Below, one piece after another: positions 38,659-51,936 of a DNA stretch of 64,000 nt. The stretch is from Anarhynchus alexandrinus. Taxonomy: Eukaryota; Chordata; Aves; Charadriiformes; Charadriidae. The stretch lies in assembly GCA_008711295.1 (NCBI GenBank), contig VUYV01000192.1, positions 1,302,001 through 1,366,000 on the forward strand. The letters are read 5' to 3'. Every line of letters starts with the position of its first letter. The stretch's first letter is position 1. Made by a program: the position numbers and the translations under genes. Below the pieces are notes generated by a model. That model had not been told where the DNA came from, searched no databases, and worked only from the letters and a program-made list of their open reading frames with translations.

Positions 38659-41600
38659 CAACATGTAATTGTGCTGCAGTCAAACAATCTTTTAATCACT
38701 ACTCTGAAAGTCTTGCTTGCAGGGTAAAGGATTCCCCACTCCTTTTGCCCTGTGTCCTCCACTGCAGTGAATTTCTCGGTTCCTCTCCCTAATTTGCCCA
38801 CATACAGCTGTGTAGAGACCTAAATACTGCCTCCACTCCAGCAGCGGTCTCAGACCCTCACTCTCCTGCTTTTGCACCATCCTACAGGAGTTCACTAGCG
38901 TTTGGGGAACGCTAGCACAGTCGTGTTCACTTGGCTATATGTACAATACTGTTCATATTTACAGCATTTGTTTTGCTCTGTCTTCTAAACAAAATGTCCT
39001 GGAACTCAGCTCCTGAGCTCTGTTGGGTCATTCCCCTGCTCTTTTGGTGTTACTCACTGCATTTGTGCATACCTGATTGTTTTATTTTGCTTCGACTGAG
39101 TTACCTAATTTCTTAATTTCATAACATTTGCCAGAGTAAAGGCAGAGCCATGGGCTTGTGGTTTGGCCCAGTAGAATATTAAGTGTCATTCTCTGCATAA
39201 AAGCAGTTCTGACTCATTTTTATGCTATAACTCCATCAAAGATTATTTTTTCTTGGCCCATAACCATTGTACAACGATCAGTCTTTTAAAGAAAAGTGCG
39301 TATCTCCAACACTGAAGCCCAAAGAAGTTAGTTTTGTTGTCAGCTTTCTAGTGTACCCAGGAGAAAATCTACCCTCTGCCATCCTCACAAGTGAGAACTC
39401 AGGGAGTAATCTCACATCCATTTTTCCATTTAGGTTCCCAAGTGCCTTTGTGTATTTGCTCTGACCTTATGTTGGGAAGAGTTACAAGTTACTAGCAGTC
39501 ATCTCCTCCATACTTCTTCTGTGACCATAATTCAGTGTAATGGAAACATTCCGAGACAATTAGAAACGCAGTCCTTATAGCAACCTGCACTCAAAAATTC
39601 AGTGTAAAATGCTAACCTTCTTTAAAGAGGCAGACCCCATCTAGAAGATGGGGTTATTGAAAGTCCTGAATCTGTTCTTCATAAGCTTTACACTTTGTTC
39701 ATATACTAGACCGCATCTTAAATATAAACCTATCATCAGGTTTAGCAAATCAATACCGTAAGAGTGTGAAATGGTCCCCAGAAATCTCCAGAATGCCATT
39801 TCACAGTAAAAGCAATTGAAAAAGAAGCTGCAGTGGAATATCTTATGAGATAGCCATTTAGATCACAAAAGGATCATAAAAGTCAGAAGCAGTTTGTTTG
39901 AAGCAAGGTTCATAATATAACCATACAGAGCTTGCTGGGAAGAAAGAGGAAAATTGCAAACCAATTTGTGGTTACGGCTTTTTCTGTCAATTCTACAGGG
40001 ATTTAAAACTTGTAAAAGGTGGAACTTCTGCCATCTTACATTGCTCAACTAGAAAGAGATAGCTATAATCAGAGCAGCTAAACAAACACCAATTATTGAA
40101 AGGCAATATAGTCTTTATTAACTTCAAAGCAATTAGCACTTCTTTAGTTCATTTACTACTGAGCAAGGTGGTATCAGACAGTGGCGTTTGTCAGTAATAA
40201 TCTGAGCGTCTTTTGAGGCTTGCTTTTCTATATTCTCCTAATATTTTGTCAGTGAAGTTTTGATACTTTGTCTTTATGCGCAATCAAGGCACTAATGAAA
40301 GCATTAAAAGGAATGTTTCTGTGAGCAAATGGCACCTGAGCATGCCACCCTGTTTCAAACATTTTGTATCACATAACTACGTATTTCTTAAACGATGATT
40401 GTGTCCCAGTGCAGGGTAATAGAAGCAGAGCATTCCAGAGGAAGTTGTACGTCACAAAAAAAAACCCAAACAAAACACCACCGTAAAGAAATAAATCAAG
40501 TAATTTTGTCACGCCCATTCAATTCTACAAGTGTCTTGTACGCACCCTTTGAATTAATATGTAATCTTTGTTCTTCAGTAAAAGCTAACAGATGCCCTGG
40601 CTAACTAGAATGGCTCAGGTCACATTTAAACAAATCCCTCCAATGGTTGGAAACTTAATTAGGTTGCAGTTACAAGACCTTTAATTTTTTTTTTTTAAGA
40701 AATCTTTATGATTCATGGTTGATTAGAAGCTAATATGGAGCCAGTCTACCTTCTTCTTTGCTTCCTTTAAAAAAAATAATCTAGACAATAAAAATAGTTT
40801 CTGTTTATTCTTCTGCTAACATTTCTCTTTAAAGAGTGGCACTGCTTTAATAAAGATATAGGAAATGAAATTTCAGCTATGTTACACTCAATCAGATTAC
40901 TTTGGACAAATGAAAAGTAATACTGCCTCCTTTAATACCATTAGAAGAATTGATATAGCAGAATTCTTTTCAGATCGCAGTGCACTGACGATTAGAGGCC
41001 TGATGCCATTTACCCTTTGGTGACACCCATGTGCTGTGTCGCTGGGAAATGTCTCCGTGGTGAGTTGTGGGCACAGGAGGTGGAGGGCTAACTGGGAGCC
41101 TTCCCATTTTCCTCGCTGCAGCCACCATAGGTGAGGCTAAAGCCCAGGTTAGGGAGTGCAGCCAGGGCTGGAGGAGAGCAAGGGGACTGTGCAGCTGCGT
41201 GACTCTCACGCCCAGGGATGTTCTCTGCAGTCCTGTTTATGGACTGGGACACAGCCTCGACTCTCCTGCACCTCTCCAAGATCCAGGAGATTATGCAGGA
41301 TTATTCAGTTATGCAGGATCAGGTTCTAATTACAGTATTTTTAAGTAGCGGTTGTCCTAAAGAGTTCACATCTGTATAATGGAGTGAAAACATGTAGGCT
41401 GCATTTTTTCTGCTACCTTCTAGATGGCTGACCCTGGCCCGTTGCGAGGAAGCCTAGCTAGCCAGCTCTGGGAGGACCGCGTGGCTGTCCGGTAGTGGCA
41501 GCACAACAGGTTTTTGCTGCCTGCCTCTGTGTAGTATTGCCAAAGAGGCCCTTCTTCATGCAGATGCACAGTCACTGCCACACCGGGGCTCCTCGGGCAC

Positions 41601-44600
41601 CAGACGTGAAGCAGAACAGTTCTCCGACAGCTCTACAGTGGGACGTGCCATTGCCCCAGGATCAGGCTAACATCGAGTTCTTCTCTTATTTGCTAAGCTA
41701 CTGCTGTTCACTGCTCCGCAGCTCAAGTCCTGGGCTGTAGAGCACTAAATGAGTACTTGAAGTGATTAGGTGTTATTTATCTACATTTATGAACAATGCA
41801 TTTCATTCGTGTCATCATTTACTGCACATATTGGGAAAGTTATTGGGCTCTTTGGGCGATTTCTGTTCCAGGAAGTGTGGGGCATTTTTTTGTCTTACAT
41901 AACCCTCCATTTATCTCCCAGAGCCTGCTTTCTGGATCACCACATTTTTTTCTGTTTTGCACATACTCTTGTGTCTGAAACAATGAGAAAAAAATGCACA
42001 TTAAAACATCTGTTCTGATCCATTTATCAGAGAGGGACAATTACAAATAGCACTTTACCAATTAATTAGTAACCTTATTCATCCTATAAACTCAAATCGT
42101 GCTAAGGCAGCTTCTTTTCCTTTGCATGATTTGCACCATTTTTATCATCTTATGTCACTGACGCCGCTGAAATAAATTTCTCAACATGGCTCAGAAAGAC
42201 AAAGGCAAATTATCTCTTTCCCCAAGTGAGTGTTAATGAGCAGGAGGCTGGTGTGCATCATCTCTACCACTTCTTGCGATGTCCCTTGTTGCAGGCTGGA
42301 AAAAAAAGAAATCTTAATTATTAAATGCCACTAGAAAATCCTTTGTCCCTGTTTGTGGGTAGCCAGAGCAGTCTCCAAACGCAGGGCCGTTGGTCTCTGT
42401 AGCCACATCAGGAACGAGGTCAGTGCAGTGCTGCAGCTGGCGGGCTGGCTGGGCCAACCAGCACGTGAGAGAGGTCCACAGTGGTTAGCGACAGCAGCAA
42501 AGACTCCTGGCAACTTAAAATCATCTGCAAGCTGGAAGCAAAGAGACACAGATGCCACTAATAGCCAGTCTGTCACGACAGACGGAATTCACAGCCCTCA
42601 ACTAGTGTAAAGCAGTGTATCTCCATTGACTTCACTAGATCGGCGTCATTTTGTACCAGCGAAGGGTTTGTTCTGTGAATCAAAACCTGTTCTGCCGTAT
42701 CTCTATTGGTATCTTTGGAGTTACCTCAGCAGAGAGTTTTGCTCCAAAGCATTGCAGAAACAGAGCAAGCTGACAAGATGAGGAGAGGGGCTAACGGCTG
42801 AAACCGTGAAGTATGAGACAGAGAGAGAAGACAGACGGTTTGTTGCTCTGGGGTAAGCAAGCTCGTTCTCACGATGAAAGATTTTTGGTTTTTTTTAATC
42901 CTACTTATTTAATAGAATGTAAATAAAGGCTTGTCTTACATAGCTAAGCTTATCATAGCATTAGACTCTCCAAGTAGGGCCAGGAATCACACTGGTGTAA
43001 ATCCAAAACAGCTCAACTTCAGTGAAGGAAATATCTATTACATTTTTTCGAAAATTGTTTCTTTCTAGCTCAGTGTTAGGACTTCCAGTCAAAATAGACT
43101 TCTTATTACTGAAATTTGCTTTAAAAAACAGTATCAGCAATGAGAAATGGGACTAAAGGACAATGTCAGCGACATGCAGCTCTTGCTCACATTTAGAAGT
43201 AAAGTTCAGCCACTTTACAGCCACCAGAAGGATTTGGGGAGATCTTCTCATAAAGCTGTGAATACTTTCAGTAAAACTGAACTGAAGGAAGAAGAGAATG
43301 ATGCTTTCCTATGAAGTTGTGGAAGTTTGGTGGTTTTTCATTACTTTTTTGTACTTTAGAGCAGTAGCAGTTTTGGGGTGTGGTTTAGGATCAGCTCCAA
43401 CTCTCAGTCAAGTTAATGTGAGCTGGATCGGTTCCACCACGACATGCAGTTGTAGTCGAGTTCTATGTGGAAACAAGCAAGTGTGATGGAACACATGCCT
43501 ACGTGCGTCACGTGTCCCAGACAGCTACGGAGGGACCTTCACACGTCTCATTTTGCAAAATGCAACTCTTCACCCAGCATTTAAAAAAAGTCTTTAAAAT
43601 GTGAAGCAAGTGTAACTGATAGAGAAGTGTCTGGCTGGCTTGTGAACTACTTTTCTGTGAGATGCAAACGACACTGTTGGGTGCAGTGGGGGCTGTTACA
43701 GATGATGACAGGGAGGCTTCAAGGATCAACATCTGTTAGCCAAACAGTCAGCACGGCCAGAAAGGAGGGAACATCTCTCAAAGAGATACACCGTGGGCGT
43801 TTATAGGGTGAATTTCCCCTCTGCTGTGGGAAGTGAATCTGTGACAAACTATCAGTATGGAAGATGTGTGCAGGAGAGTTAGACATGAACATGTGCAGGC
43901 ATTTAACAAGATATAAATGGTATCCTGGATGCCCCTGGTTGTATTTTACTGCAGCAGCATTCTGCATTTAGAGAGCAGGAAAAACTGCTCTGGTAAAGTC
44001 TAGTCCAGCGGCCTAAAAACAAGACTTGAAATAGGAATCCTAATTTTCCACGCCGGCCTTTTTTCCCCAAAGTCTCTGTAGTATTGGTCAGACAATTCAG
44101 AACTTTCCAGCCTGTGTGCCAAGATTTAGACATCTTCAAAATCTTTACAGAAACAAGAAATACTAAAAGTTTTGCTTGGGATTTGGTTAATTGTTGTGGG
44201 AAATGCACAGGAATTTGGAATAAGACATTTTGTTGAAGAATTCATATATTGAATAAATGTAATAGGTGTTCTCATATATGTGTAATATGTACATCCTAGG
44301 TGGCACACCAGTGCGCAGAAGAGAATCACTCTTAATAGTTACATCACTGAAAAACCTAGATGTAGAGAAGAGCCTGGAAACTCTTAGCAGGTTCTTCTTG
44401 GTCTTTTTGTGGAAGTCTGTGAAAAAACAGGTAGCTGTTGGTCATGCATAAAGATGAGGAAATTTCTAGTGTAGTCTGAAAAATTGACAATTTTTTTACA
44501 GAAAAGAAACAGAAACATACAAATTCGGCTATATTAAATGCTTCTTCATAAATATCTCCAATCAAATAAAATATTTTGACAGTCTTGAAAACAACATACT

Positions 44601-45289
44601 TTTATTAAATTGATTGAAAGGTTCCATTGGCTTTGCATTGCACTGCATAAGACATCCCTCATAGACAGGATGCAACCAACTTAAAGCTCTCAGCAGGGAC
44701 TGTACTCTGAGCTTAACTGATTACATAAAACATTTTAAGTCAATTTAATGAAACAAAATATTTCATTGTGGATGAAATTAACTCAAAATATTTTATTTGC
44801 TTTTTCCCAATAGAAATGTGTTACTTTGGAGGGGAGTTTGACATTTTCTTGCAGGTAGTAATGCCAATTTTAATGAGAGTTTGTTTTTGTCAGGTTATCC
44901 TGGGGAAGAATTTCTGAGAGCTCTGCTATGTTTTCCATAGAAGAGCTAATTAGGATTGCACTTCTCAAGTCCTGTTGGGGAGAAGATCTGTAGTACAAAC
45001 GTCTGCATCACCAGTGGAGCACCAGCCCCTGCAAATAAGTTATAATAGATTGCAGTACCGCTGCCTGACTGAGAGACAGGATCAGGCCATGGGCCTCTGC
45101 AGGGTTGTACTTGGGGCAGTGCCTTCAGGTGATTTAGCTTTGCCAGCAGTGGAGGGGTGAAGAGCACTGCAGATGCTCAGCTGCTGTTCAGGAAAGGCAG
45201 CTGGAGCTGATATGACTGAATAAAGAGGATTTCTTTCAAGCCCATTGGGCCCAGGGTGATTACTGAACACTACAATCAGGGTCTTTTAC

Positions 45290-45306
45290 TTTTTTTTTTT
45301 TTTTTT
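45290..45306 (+). repeat. Poly(T) run, 17 nt
   Basis: Seventeen consecutive T follow gtcttttac. It could be an A-tail of a minus-strand insertion, but no element is recognised beside it. Confidence 0.8.
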
Positions 45307-48121
45307 AAGTTTGATTGCCCTTGCATGAGACTGGAAGGCAGAGAAAGGGCTGTGGCGGTACAGATTCCTATGATCTCCCCTTGCCATGTAATCAGAAGAG
45401 CTCTGCAATTGAATATTTCACAATAATCACTGCATTTTCAATGGGGATGATATAAAAGCCAATATCAAGGCCTCTGGCTGACAAAAGCAGAATACAGAGG
45501 GAAAATATGAAAATAGCAACTTACTTCAGCAATAAAGAGAGTATATTTTATACTGCAGTTTTTCTTTTTGTTAAATCATGACTTTCTAGTAAATGACATC
45601 CCAGAAGATATTTATCAAAGCAGGAAAGCACTAGAAAGGAGCACCCTGCATTCACTTTAATATTTCTCCTTTTCTTCTGACATTTTCTTGCCTAGAGATC
45701 TAATTCCATTAAATATGTACATTTTTGACTGGAAGACTTCTTCATGTATCTTTCAGATGAATCTTAAAAGTACATAAGGTCTGTAGGGCAGGTTTTTTTA
45801 AGTGCAAATGAGGCGCACAGTAGAATATTGTCTATGAGGCTTTTCAAATTATTTATATTCCTGCAGTGCTTTACCTTTCTCTTTCTGTGATAATGATAAG
45901 GAAGAAGTGAGACTCCAATGCACCTTCTGTGGAAGACTGTCAAACAACATTAGTCATATTTAATATCTGACATGCAGGAACTTACTTTGGCTGATCTCCA
46001 TTTTTATTGGATTTATTAGACGTTATCATGTCTGTTACTTTCTCTGATCCCATAGCGCGTCGAAGTGTTAAAACCCGTTAGGCCCATGATTGGTCAATGC
46101 TAGAGCCCTGTTGCGCTCTTCTGAATGGATATAAATTAACATTCCCTCATTAAGCCTACTCTGCAGTACATGCGAATCTGCTGCAGGAATAATGACAGCT
46201 AAATGCTCTGTTGGCCCCCAGCCATGCCCACTTGTGCTATTCTTCTCCAGCCTTCTTCTGAAGCTGTGTAGACGCTGGGCCATGACACTGCTTGGAAAGA
46301 CGTACTCTCCCCGTCACTTGGGCGCTATGGAAGGTGATGTGGGGGCTGACTAGGTGGCTGTTTGCCCCACACCACCTCGGAAACAACGACTTTACGTTGT
46401 GTTAGAGGCCACTGTGCTGTAAGAGTTGCTGCTTCAGATGTGGTATAAAGCAAAGGTCCTGGCCATTTGCAGTTATTAAAGATTTCATTGCTTTCTCGTA
46501 AGAATTTGAGTTAAGGGCGTTAATCCCAGTGTCCCGGCCAAATTGCTACTTAAGTAATTATAATCTGCCTAAATATCTGCCTGTATGGCTGCTAGTGTCA
46601 CCCTCCTCCCATTATCTCTGAGCATCTCGAGCCTTATTTCAGGTCCCACATTTGAATAACTTATCCTTACCCATGTGCAGTGGTCTTAGCTGTGCTTTAC
46701 CAAGAGATACACAGAGCTGTGCTGACATAAAGATGGGAATGGTAAGACTTTGCTTTCTCTGGTTGTGTTTAGGAGACGTTCAGTGAATTAAACTTCTGCA
46801 GAGGAGGGAGGGGCTTCAGCAGGAGTAAGGAGTGACAGAGTGACCTGTTAAGTCTCTCTAGCAGGAATCAAAGAGCTGAGCAAGTCTTTCAAAAGCTTTT
46901 GCTGGGCCAAATGCTTATACCTTCCATAGTGTTACCCAGCTATAGTAACTCTAAAAAATCATGTGATCAAGGGCTGTATGAAATATAAGGCCATCTTCAG
47001 TCTACAAACTCTGGGTTACTCGTTCCTACCTTAACAAAAATGGCAAATTGTTCAACAGAGCCTCTCTTTCTCCTGCCCTGGCTGTGGTTACTCGTGTGTT
47101 CTTGTATCTCCTCAGCTCTCCTCTAAAGACCTCCTAGTTCTTCTGTCCTGTTGCAGGCTTTGCCTTGCTGCCCCTTTCATCGGTTACTTCTTTAAACTTC
47201 CGTTTTCTCTTTTCTCTCTTGGACTCTTCCTTAAAGCCACACTTGCAAACAATCTCTTTTTGTGTTTAATGCCTCCCACATCTGCCATGGTGGGTCTTAC
47301 CTCGTCCAGTGCTGTGGCAGTGTCACAAGTTTGAGGCGTGATGTGGAGGCCTGCGAAGGTATTCCCCACACAAAGCAAGTGCTCACACTTACCTTCTTTT
47401 AAAGGACAGAGTCTATTTCCCCTCCTATGTTGGCCAGCTTTACTGAGAAGAAAGAAATAGCTGTGGCAAATCATCTTGCCTATCCCACTTAAATATCTGT
47501 TCTCCTTCAGCTGATGAGCAGCTCCCCCCAACATGTGAGCAGCAGCTACTAAGCTGAGCAAGGTCCGTAGAAAATGTCTTTCTCCTGAGTCTCTCTTACT
47601 GTTGTACAGACACGCGAGTGCCTGTGGGGATGGTTGCAGTGAGTGCATATATATACAAGTTGAACAAAAGACAGCAAAAGTCAGGACTGTGCCTAGTCCC
47701 AGAGACTTGAAATATTTCTCTCAGAGCTAATACTTAGCCTTTTCCAAGAATTTAGTTTACTGTTTGCTTACAAGTTGCAGAATATAAATAAGCCTCATTT
47801 ATGGTCACCACTAAGAAAGCCTAAACCCCAAATAATTGACACCAGTGTATTAAAACATGGCATATTCCCAGTGAAAAACAGTACCTGTGTATAAACTCTG
47901 TAGCTTTGTGGTTGTTCTTGGAGTTCAGCTCCGTGTTAGACTTGGAGCTTAAAACCCCCAGAGTAATTTTCGTCTCCACCTTCCCCAACAAATCTGCTTT
48001 TGTTTCTCATACTTGCAAATGTTGTTTTGCCGTTGAATTTCATTCAGCGTGTAACCTGCTATGATAATATTGCCTTCACCTTAAGTTCCTGAATTATTTT
48101 TAGACTGATGAGGGCTCTCAG

Positions 48122-48203
48122 CTTCCTTCACCTTCTCCTTCACTTCTTTTCCTCCTCCTTTTCCTTTTTCCCTTTTCCTTGTCCTTCTCCTTTTCCTTTT
48201 CCT
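48122..48203 (+). repeat. Polypyrimidine tract (82 nt)
   Basis: The tract is all C and T apart from purines at 48130, 48142 and 48181. Units of the type ccttttcctt and cttctcc repeat with a period of about six bases. Such homopurine-homopyrimidine DNA can form triplexes, and as RNA it would bind PTB-like proteins. Confidence 0.9.
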
Positions 48204-48806
48204 ATGCGTGGCTAATTGGTCCCACATCTGGAAGGAAATAACCCCTTCTGCTCAGATTCCTTCTGGTTCCCTGGCTGAAAGAGGACACTGCCATTCGTCA
48301 CTGAAGTCAGACACTGTGAATAGGATGCCACTCTGTCCCTTACTGCCAGCTCAACCCCCTTTAGAAGTCTGTAGGCTTATCCTTTGTAAATATGGTCCTT
48401 TCCAGCACTGCCAGCCAATTTCTAATGTAGTAAAACCCTCAGCTCTGCAGCCCACTGAGATCCCAAGCCTTCTTTCTTGTAGGCCTGTTTTTCCTGAAGT
48501 TCAGGAACGGGGTTGCCTTTCTTTAATTGTTGGTTTGTTGTATGGGATTATTTCCTCTTTCCGAGTCTTAACTTGACTTTCAGGTGGCACTAAGGTCACT
48601 GTTATAATTGCACATGGCTTTTGGCAGGGGTTTAGTCAAAGAATAAGTCATCTAACTTTGGTTGCTGCAAAATCATATTGCAGATGTTGAATTATATCTG
48701 AATCTTTTACCTACTCAAGGACTTCTTGTGCCTGCTGACTTCTGCAAAGTTTTGTCTGATAGCATCTCCCATGGCAATTTTAGTTGCACTGCAATTGGTT
48801 AGTTTG

Positions 48807-48838
48807 TTTTTTTTTTTTTTAATAATAATAAAAAAAAG
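48807..48838 (+). repeat. Poly(T), (AAT)n and poly(A) compound repeat
   Basis: Fourteen T are followed by three to four AAT units and eight A. It has self-complementary ends and can form a hairpin. Confidence 0.75.
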
Positions 48839-48964
48839 GAAGTACCTTTCAGTTTAACACTGATTTCGCAAGAGCTTCCTCTCCATGTTTGCTTCCTTTG
48901 GGCTGCCTGGCTGCTGCTCTCCACGTGCACACTCCATCCCCATATTCCCCAGATGTTTTGATAA

Positions 48965-49015
48965 CAACAAAGTTGTTGATAAGTACTAGCTAGTACAACT
49001 TTGATAAGTACTAGC
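48965..49015. repeat. Palindrome and direct-repeat cluster
   Basis: Three symmetrical units overlap: CAACAA-AG-TTGTTG (48965-48978), the perfect 14-bp palindrome GTACTAGCTAGTAC (48983-48996), and an exact 15-bp direct repeat TTGATAAGTACTAGC at 48976-48990 and 49001-49015 (period 25). Confidence 0.85.
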
Positions 49016-51924
49016 AATACATCGACAAATAACAGTGCAAAGTAAATAGTCACTGTCAGCAGAAATATATAGTCAAGACAGCACGTTTTGAAATGTGCGG
49101 AGGTGAGCGTCTGCGATCCCTTGAAGAGCCAGGACCCACGTACACACTGCCATATGGCTGCAGGCACCTATGGGATCCAGTAAGAAGACTGTCAGCAATT
49201 TTTCATTTGCACTCACATAGCAGGATGCAAGGTGCATGCATCTCTTCATGTCTTCTATGTAAAACATGTGAAGACAATGGGTGAGGCATTAGCAAGATGA
49301 ATAAATGGCCAAGCCCCAAAAAGAGAAGATAGATTGGTGCTAGGAGAAAAAAATAAATTCTGTTTTATGCTTAACAGCCAACCCCAGGAAACTGGTTGAG
49401 GGGGGAACGGTGCTAGGTATGAAAAGCAGTTCCTTCTTCTCTCACAAGGTTTTCCTTGCCTGAATCTCATCAAGCCAAAAAGAGCTTCTCTAAGGCTCCT
49501 TGTCCCCACTAGATAATTGTTTTATCCTTGTTTTCTTTTGTTCCTACTTCCGCCATTGATAGCAGCCTGAGGCAAAAGGGGTGGGGAAATTTGTTGCTTC
49601 TGCAAAAATCATTGTAGGAAGAATAGCCAGAACATAAATGATACTGTTTTGGCTTCAAAAGGGTAAGCAGGTGTCTTAGGAGTCCCAGAAGAGCGATGTG
49701 CAAGCTTGTACAAACAACCTCCGAATCACGCCTGTTTGTTATTCACACAAACAGAGTTGAAACCGTCTGAATTCCTCAGTTCCCAGAATTCAGATGGTGC
49801 ACAATGGCCCATAATGAACAGCACCTGTGCTTACCTCAATTACTACACAGAGCCGAACAACAGCAAGAAGGGCTTTCAAGAATATTTTTTCAATAATAGA
49901 TTTAGTTATGTCTTTCATAATTGGATTCAAAAGCTCAAAATTTCATTTTGCAACTTGTTCATGAAATTTGTATGAAAAGTCTGGCGTTTATTCAAAAGAA
50001 ATACTCTATGAACAAGAAATTGCAAAACAGCCAACTGCTGGTAACTAAGCAGCCAAATTATAGTCCAAGCACTTGGCAAATACACCGTCTTTTTTATTAT
50101 TTCAGTAATTGAATTTCTGTTAAAGCGTGGAGCATAATTTAACATCAGGAATTTATTTATAATACAATAGTGTTTCAGTAATAAATGCATTATTATTGTC
50201 ACTTTTAATGGAGTCTTATGTATTCCCTCAGAGACTATGTGGCAGACTCTGAGACAACCACTGCATCAGTGTTGTTTGTAGACAATTGAATTAATTGGAG
50301 ACAGGGTCATTAACTCGACCTGAATACCTCTGATTGCTTCTGTAAATAAGGTTAGAGAGCAAATGGCTAATCTTTGTTGTCATTATAGATTCTTTTTACA
50401 TTTTCACACTGCCTTGTATATTAAGATCATTTTGCTAAGCAGCTTTTCAGACTGTCGTCATGTTTACAGTATTGTCTTGCTTGGCATACAACCGTAATTG
50501 TATCAGGCTTACATTTCATTTCCCATATCTATATAAAACATGATACTAGAGAGAGACCTATTCTGAATTGCAGCACATAAAAACCATTGGACCAACAAAT
50601 TAATAAACCAAAATGAATAAGCTGTAGCATTAAAAAATAATCAAATCACAAAACAAAAGTTGATTTTGTTTGCTTTTTTTGAAAATTCCAACCTGCGAGA
50701 CTTGCCAGGGATAATATAGCCACTCCATTACTCAGTTGGGAACATGACCTGCAAGGCCAGCTCTGTGTATACCAGGCTGTGAGTTAAATGTTATCCGGAC
50801 TTTTGGCATGGATTTTCTTGGAAAACGAGCAGCAGGCTGTCATTTAAGCACAGATAGAACACAGATATTTTTCAAGGAGAGATCCAAAAAAAGGTTGTGA
50901 GCACACTGTTCCATTTCTCAACAAACTTAATAAAGAATGTAGCCTGAGAGGCCTAGGAAGGCGTGCGTCAGGAACGAGAGACACCCTAAACTTGAGAATG
51001 AGGTCAGGTTCACATTGAACTCTGGGATACCAACTTGTCATCACTCCAATATTCCACCATATACTTAAAAAAAACACATTGCTTTCTCAGAAATGGTCTT
51101 GTCAGTGGAAGAAAACAGCTGGCAGTGTCTTATAATATGCCTGGTATTTGCATGTATTTCTTTCATTCTAAATTTATATTCAAGATGGGCTTGAACCCAA
51201 ACCCCAGATATGCAGTGTGAGTTATCCAAACTCTGGAGCCAAGTGTGGGATCCTGAGTCCATCTGTAACCTAGACGATAAGTGATGTTTTATGAATTCAG
51301 ATTCAAAAATAACAGCCTCTCCACTTCAAAACTAGCAAGTACAGCTTTCAGCTTCAAAACTCTGCCCATGTCAAACTCCCATTGACAGTCTGTTGGTGCA
51401 GGAATCCAGCCTGACTTGAGTGTGGTGGGAGGAATATGCTGCCACACTATGTTTTCTCTCAGCAGCCTCTGCACAGCTCACTTATAAGAACATTTAAGGA
51501 TGTTGTTTCATTTAAAAAGCAAAGGAGGAAACACAGCATTGAATAGATACCAATTTGTTCCAGGGTTTTGAAGGATCATCTGAACTTACGGACTGGCCTT
51601 GCAGGTTTTGCTCTGCAAAAATGAGAAAGAGATCAGCTAACCAGTGTTATTACTGAGCAGGATCCATCTTAGTATGAATGTGAAATTCGGAGTGAGCCTT
51701 TTAGGTCTGGGCCACAGTGTCTCTGTCTCTCCCTGCGCATTTGCAGGGGATGCAAGCACTGGTGGTGTTCACCTTGGAGCCCTGCTGCAGAAGCAATCAG
51801 TCCTGCTCAGCCTCTTAGACCATTTGTGCTTCTTTCTACTGTAGGGGCTGGCTTTTGAGCTCTGTCCTTGGTTAATTTAGCGTCATTGTCCATGATATAC
51901 CAAATACTGCAGGCAAAATTAGGC

Positions 51925-51936
51925 GGGGGGGGGGGG
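51925..51936 (+). repeat. Run of 12 G
   Basis: A homopolymer of twelve G is embedded in AT-rich intron (aattaggc before, cattaattc after). Length is prone to slippage and sequencing error. Confidence 0.85.

Noticed and set aside
41400..41740. Gene-like GC-richer stretch with an 81-codon frame
   Set aside because: CpG density is modest, no motif or splice structure is visible, and stops appear in all longer frames.
47184..47648. 154-codon open frame on the - strand
   Set aside because: It is the longest unexplained ATG frame in the intron, but the residue make-up is unstructured, no family motif is visible, and one frame of this size in 64 kb is expected by chance.
48208..48576. 122-codon open frame on the + strand just after the polypyrimidine tract
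   Set aside because: No recognisable domain, no promoter or splice support; likely chance.
48799..49167. 122-codon open frame on the - strand ending in a lysine run
   Set aside because: The lysines come from the poly(T)/poly(A) repeat, and the frame crosses the palindrome cluster without any motif.
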